NCBI GenBank assembly: GCA_002887195.1
Contig: PJAB01000856.1
Span: 1-19,758 of the forward strand
DNA: 19,758 bases
Origin: Chrysochromulina parva
Lineage: Eukaryota; Haptophyta; Prymnesiales; Chrysochromulinaceae
Direction: 5' to 3'
Made by a program: the position numbers and the translations under genes. A model generated the notes under the pieces. That model was not told the origin of the DNA, did no database searches, and saw nothing but the letters and a program-made list of their open reading frames with translations. This document shows, piece after piece, positions 17,692-19,758 of this stretch; within the stretch, counting starts at the first letter, position 1; each line of letters opens with the position of its first letter.

Positions 17692-18199
17692 ACGCAAGAT
17701 ACATGGACCGAAAGAGACACTCAGTGGCCATCGGGATGACCACAGGGATGCACTCAGTGGTCATCGGAGAGGCACTCAGAGAGAGAGACTCAGAGAGAGA
17801 GACACTCAGAGAGAGACACTCAGAGAGAGAGGCACTCAGAGAGAAACACTCGGAGAGAGAGGAACTCAGAGAGAGACACTCAGAGAGAGGCACTCGGAGA
17901 GAGGCACTTGGAGAGAGGCACTCAGAGAGAGGCACTCAGAGAGAGAGACTCAGAGAGAGACACTCAGAGAGAGAGACTCGGAGAGAGAGACACTCGGAGA
18001 GAGGCACTCGGAGAGAGAGGCACGTGGAGAGAGCGGCACTCAAAGAGAGAGGCACTCAGAGAGACACACTCGGAGAGAGAGACTCGGAGAGAGAGGAACT
18101 CGGAGGAGGGAGACACTCAGAGAGAGGCACTCAAAGAGAGACACTCAGAGAGAGCGGCACTCGGAGAGAGACACTCGGAGAGAGACAGTCATAGCTTAC
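17680..18199 (-). other. Candidate intron made mostly of minisatellite (520 nt)
   Basis: The minus-strand donor GAG|GTAAGC is at 18199 and the acceptor ATCACGCAG|GGC ends at 17680. Both are phase 0 with the giant frame. The interior (17763-18189) is a pyrimidine-rich CTCTCTCTGAGTGYC array on this strand. In-frame TGA codons occur within the array, so splicing is needed to join the upstream cassette to the main frame. Inferred from splice consensus and frame only. Confidence 0.5.
17763..18189. repeat. Minisatellite array 1, about 14-bp unit GAGAGAGRCACTCA
   Basis: About 30 imperfect units of GAGAGAGGCACTCA, GAGAGAGACACTCA and GAGAGAGACTCA on the plus strand; strongly pyrimidine-biased on the minus strand. 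Plus-strand frames rich in Arg, Glu and Thr pass through it only because the units lack stop codons. Confidence 0.9.
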
Positions 18200-18250
18200 C
18201 TCAATGCTGCCCTTGATGCTGCCCTCAGTGCTGCCCTTGACGACTCCCAT
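18200..18250 (-). CDS. Candidate first coding exon of the giant gene (proximal cassette)
   Basis: Minus-strand ATG at 18250, 17 codons (MGVVKGSTEGSIKGSIE), ending GAG|GTAAGC, a strong 5' splice site. Phase 0 splicing to GGC at 17679 would give a protein of about 2,130 residues. Its Gly-x-[Ile/Val]-x tetrapeptides match the Gly-rich N-terminus of the main frame (GGVEGGVK). It is paralogous to 18609-18659 codon for codon. The exon may extend further 5' as an untranslated leader. No transcript evidence is available; it could instead be an internal exon. Confidence 0.45.
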
Positions 18251-18418
18251 GGGGGCGATAGGAAAATTGCAGGTCTCTGCGGCACGTACAGACTGTAGTT
18301 GACCGGAGCGTCAGCCGCAGTTGTGCAAGCGAGAGTCGAGGCAAGTGCGTCAGAAATCTTTCCATCGGGGCGATGGGGTTGTTACAGGTCCTCTGCGGCA
18401 CGTACCCAAGTAGTTGAC
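18249..18418. repeat. Diverged tandem duplication of about 115-bp spacing
   Basis: Two similar blocks, 18249-18303 and 18366-18418, share GGGGCGAT..., CAGGTC, CTCTGCGGCACGTAC and GTAGTTGAC on the plus strand. They lie just upstream of the proximal ATG cassette on the minus strand, so they may be leader or promoter sequence of the giant gene, or part of an element end. Confidence 0.75.
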
Positions 18419-18420
18419 TG

Positions 18421-18552
18421 ATGAGAGAGACACTCCGAGAGAGGCACTCCAAGAGAGGCACTCCGAGAGAGACACTCCGAGAGAGGCACTCCGAGAGAGG
18501 CACTCAGAGAGAGGCAGTCAGGGAGAGGCACTCAGGGAGAGGCAGTCAGATA
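18421..18552. repeat. Minisatellite array 2 (GAGAGAGGCACTC family)
   Basis: About nine units, mostly GAGAGAGGCACTCC/A and late GGGAGAGGCAGTCA variants. Same family and strand bias as array 1, but with CTCCGAG rather than CTCAGAG junctions, so it expanded separately. It lies between the two cassettes. Confidence 0.88.
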
Positions 18553-18608
18553 GAGGCCTTCGATGTCCTAGCGACAGTTCGTGAGAGTGAGAGGCATTCA
18601 TAGCTTAC

Positions 18609-18743
18609 CTGAATGCCGCCCTTGATGCCACCCTCAATGCTGCCCCTGACGCTGCCCATGACGTGGCCTTCAACGCCGCCCTGGACGTTACTCACGCAGC
18701 CATTGATGCCGCCCGTGATGCCGCCCTCGACGCCGCCTTTGCC
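18609..18743 (-). CDS. Candidate exon, distal paralogous cassette with GG[VI]x tetrapeptide repeats
   Basis: The minus-strand acceptor CACTCTCAG|GGC at 18744/18743 and donor CAG|GTAAGC at 18609/18608 bound 135 nt, exactly 45 open codons in phase 0-0. They encode GGVE, GGIT, GGIN, GGVE, GSVR, GSIE, GGIK and GGIQ-type tetrapeptides. An internal ATG at 18659 lies 17 codons before the donor, as in the proximal cassette, giving MGSVRGSIEGGIKGGIQ. Upstream sequence is pyrimidine-rich minisatellite, suiting a 3' splice site. It could be an internal exon, an alternative first exon or a decayed duplicate. No upstream donor of GTAAG type was found. Confidence 0.42.
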
Positions 18744-18896
18744 CTGAGAGTGTCACTCGGAGAGAGGCATTCGGGGAGAGGCACAGTCTGTGAGATGCAC
18801 TCTGATGAGAGAGGCACTCGAGTGAGACTCAGGGAGAGGCAATCTGAGAGACACACTCAGAGAGAGGCACTCAGGGGGAAGGCAGTCTGAGAGAGG
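18744..18896. repeat. Minisatellite array 3, degenerate
   Basis: About ten diverged units of GAGAGAGGCACTC type with insertions (for example CAGTCTGTGAGATGCACTC). It ends where the GGN minisatellite begins and forms the pyrimidine-rich tract upstream of the distal cassette's acceptor on the minus strand. Confidence 0.8.
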
Positions 18897-19758
18897 TAAT
18901 GGCGACGGTGTTGGCGATGCCGGAGGCGGTGATGGCGGAGGTGATGGCGACGGCGGTGGGGTTGACGGCGGCGGCGGTGATGGCGGAGGTGGTGACGGCG
19001 GCGGCGGTGACGGCGGTGGAGGCGATGGCGGAGGCGGTGAAGGCGGTGGAGATGGCGGTGGTGACGGCGGTGGTGATGGTGGAGGTGACGGTGGCGGAGG
19101 CGACGGAGGCGGGGGCGACGGTGATGGCGGTGGAGGCGACGGCGGCGGAGGCGACGGAGGCGGAGGCGATGGCGGTGGTGGTGATGGTGGCGGCGGCAAT
19201 GGCGGCGGCGGCGATGGCGGCGGCGATGGCGGAGGCGGTGACGGCCGTGGAGATGTTGGTGGTGACGGCAGTGGAGATGGCGGCGGCGATGACGGCGGCG
19301 GTGGCGACGGAGGCGGTGACGGCGGTGGAGATGGTGGTGGTGACGGCAGTGGTGATGGCGGTGGTGACGGCGGCGGTGGCGACGGCGGCGGGGGTAACGG
19401 CGGTGGATGCGATGGCGGAGGCGGCGATGGCGGTAGAGATGGCGGTGGCAACGGCGGTGGTGATGGTGGAGGTGACGGTGGCGGAGGCGACGAGGGCGGG
19501 GGCGACGGCGGCGGAGGCGACGGAGGCGGTGGTGACGGCGGCGGCCGTGAAGGCGGCGGGGGTGACGGCGGTGGTGGTGAAGGTGGCGGAGGCGATGGCG
19601 GTGGGGGTGACGGCGGCGGCGGTGATGGCGGAGGCGGTGACGGCGATAGCGGCTGCGATCGAGATGGCGGCAGCGATAGCCGTGGCGATGGCGTCGGAGG
19701 AGAAGAGGATCCTTCCACCTTGCGGTGGTTGGATAGAGGTAGTGGTTGGATGGAGATA
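18753..19758 (-). CDS. Possible Ser-Pro-rich (SPPPP) protein fragment, open at right edge
   Basis: The minus-strand frame is open from the last base of the window to TGA at 18755-18753, with no ATG at its visible start, so the 5' end is outside. It reads as about 250 residues of PPPPSPPPPSPPP repeats, then a Leu/Ser/Pro tail encoded by minisatellite array 3. Ser-Pro-rich walls and matrix proteins of algae look like this, and the left-edge gene is a secreted protein of similar composition on the same strand. But the plus strand is also open here as GGGGD repeats, and the stop lies in a satellite, so this may be only a frame-preserving minisatellite. No signal peptide or folded domain is visible. 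Confidence 0.3.
   Translation of the reverse strand, partial: ISIQPLPLSNHRKVEGSSSPPTPSPRLSLPPSRSQPLSPSPPPPSPPPPSPPPPSPPPPSPPPPSPPPPSRPPPSPPPPSPPPPSPPPSSPPPPSPPPSPPPLPPPSLPPSPPPPSHPPPLPPPPSPPPPSPPPSPLPSPPPSPPPSPPPSPPPPSSPPPSPLPSPPTSPRPSPPPPSPPPSPPPPLPPPPSPPPPSPPPPSPPPPSPPPPSPSPPPPSPPPPSPPPSPPPSPPPSPPPSPPPPSPPPPSPPPPSPPPPSPPPPSTPPPSPSPPPSPPPASPTPSPLPLSDCLPPECLSLSVSLRLPLPESHSSASLIRVHLTDCASPRMPLSE
18897..19690. repeat. GGN-type minisatellite, about 800 bp
   Basis: Tandem units of 9, 12 and 15 bp built from GGCGGTGGAGGCGAC-like words, nearly all G-rich on the plus strand. All unit lengths are multiples of three, so frames stay open on both strands: GGGGD on plus, SPPPP on minus. The extreme G-strand bias makes G-quadruplex formation plausible. 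Confidence 0.9.

Noticed and set aside
17761..18189. CRISPR-like array
   Set aside because: Units are contiguous about 14-bp minisatellite copies without unique spacers, in a eukaryotic genome.
17639..18298. Plus-strand Arg/Glu/Thr-rich frames through the GAGAGAG arrays
   Set aside because: They arise because the repeat unit lacks stops in these frames; composition is pure repeat, and splice signals support the opposite strand.
18663..18890. Plus-strand Ala/Asp-rich frame (AALDAA repeats) opposite the distal cassette
   Set aside because: It has no splice or domain support and runs straight into minisatellite; the minus strand has matching acceptor, donor and exact codon length.

Overview
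This is nuclear DNA from a eukaryote, most likely a GC-rich single-celled alga. The evidence is a ubiquitin-RPS27a fusion gene, short spliceosomal introns, an exon-junction recycling factor (PYM), a TLC-domain membrane protein, a PI4K-gamma-like kinase, a plastid-type DUF3593/YCF49 protein and long Ser-Pro minisatellites. A haptophyte or another GC-rich alga would fit. The lineage is a guess, and the plastid protein shows no ER signal peptide, which would be unusual for a secondary plastid.

Layout, left to right. 1-550 (-): N-terminus of a secreted proline-rich protein running off the left edge. 1423-2331 (-): TLC-domain membrane protein, head-to-head with 2564-4288 (+), a CgeB-like glycosyltransferase with a C-terminal WSC domain. 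4935-5568 (+): ubiquitin-RPS27a with a 91-nt intron after codon 2. 6025-6892 (-): PYM, whose 21-codon first exon was found by splicing a 76-nt intron. 7099-8307 (-): DUF3593-DUF2499 (YCF49-like) membrane protein, sharing a 144-bp divergent upstream region with 8452-10653 (+), a PI4K-gamma-like kinase split by low-complexity inserts. These are compact, densely packed housekeeping-type genes.

The right half differs. 11338-17691 (-) is one uninterrupted frame of about 2,117 codons. It appears to join BED-like zinc fingers, an RNase-H-fold transposase-like core (P/THAP9-type motifs), an acidic linker, an OTU-type cysteine protease domain and a basic C-terminal module. Upstream lie arrays of a roughly 14-bp minisatellite that is pyrimidine-rich on the coding strand. 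Embedded in them are two paralogous 17-codon cassettes, each with an ATG and each ending at a GTAAGC donor that can splice in frame into the large frame. The window ends in about 800 bp of GGN minisatellite, readable on the minus strand as a Ser-Pro-rich protein open at the right edge.

The most interesting candidate is this mobile-element-like unit: a transposase-OTU fusion whose 5' coding exons sit inside minisatellite introns. All family assignments come from reading motifs by eye; no searches were run.
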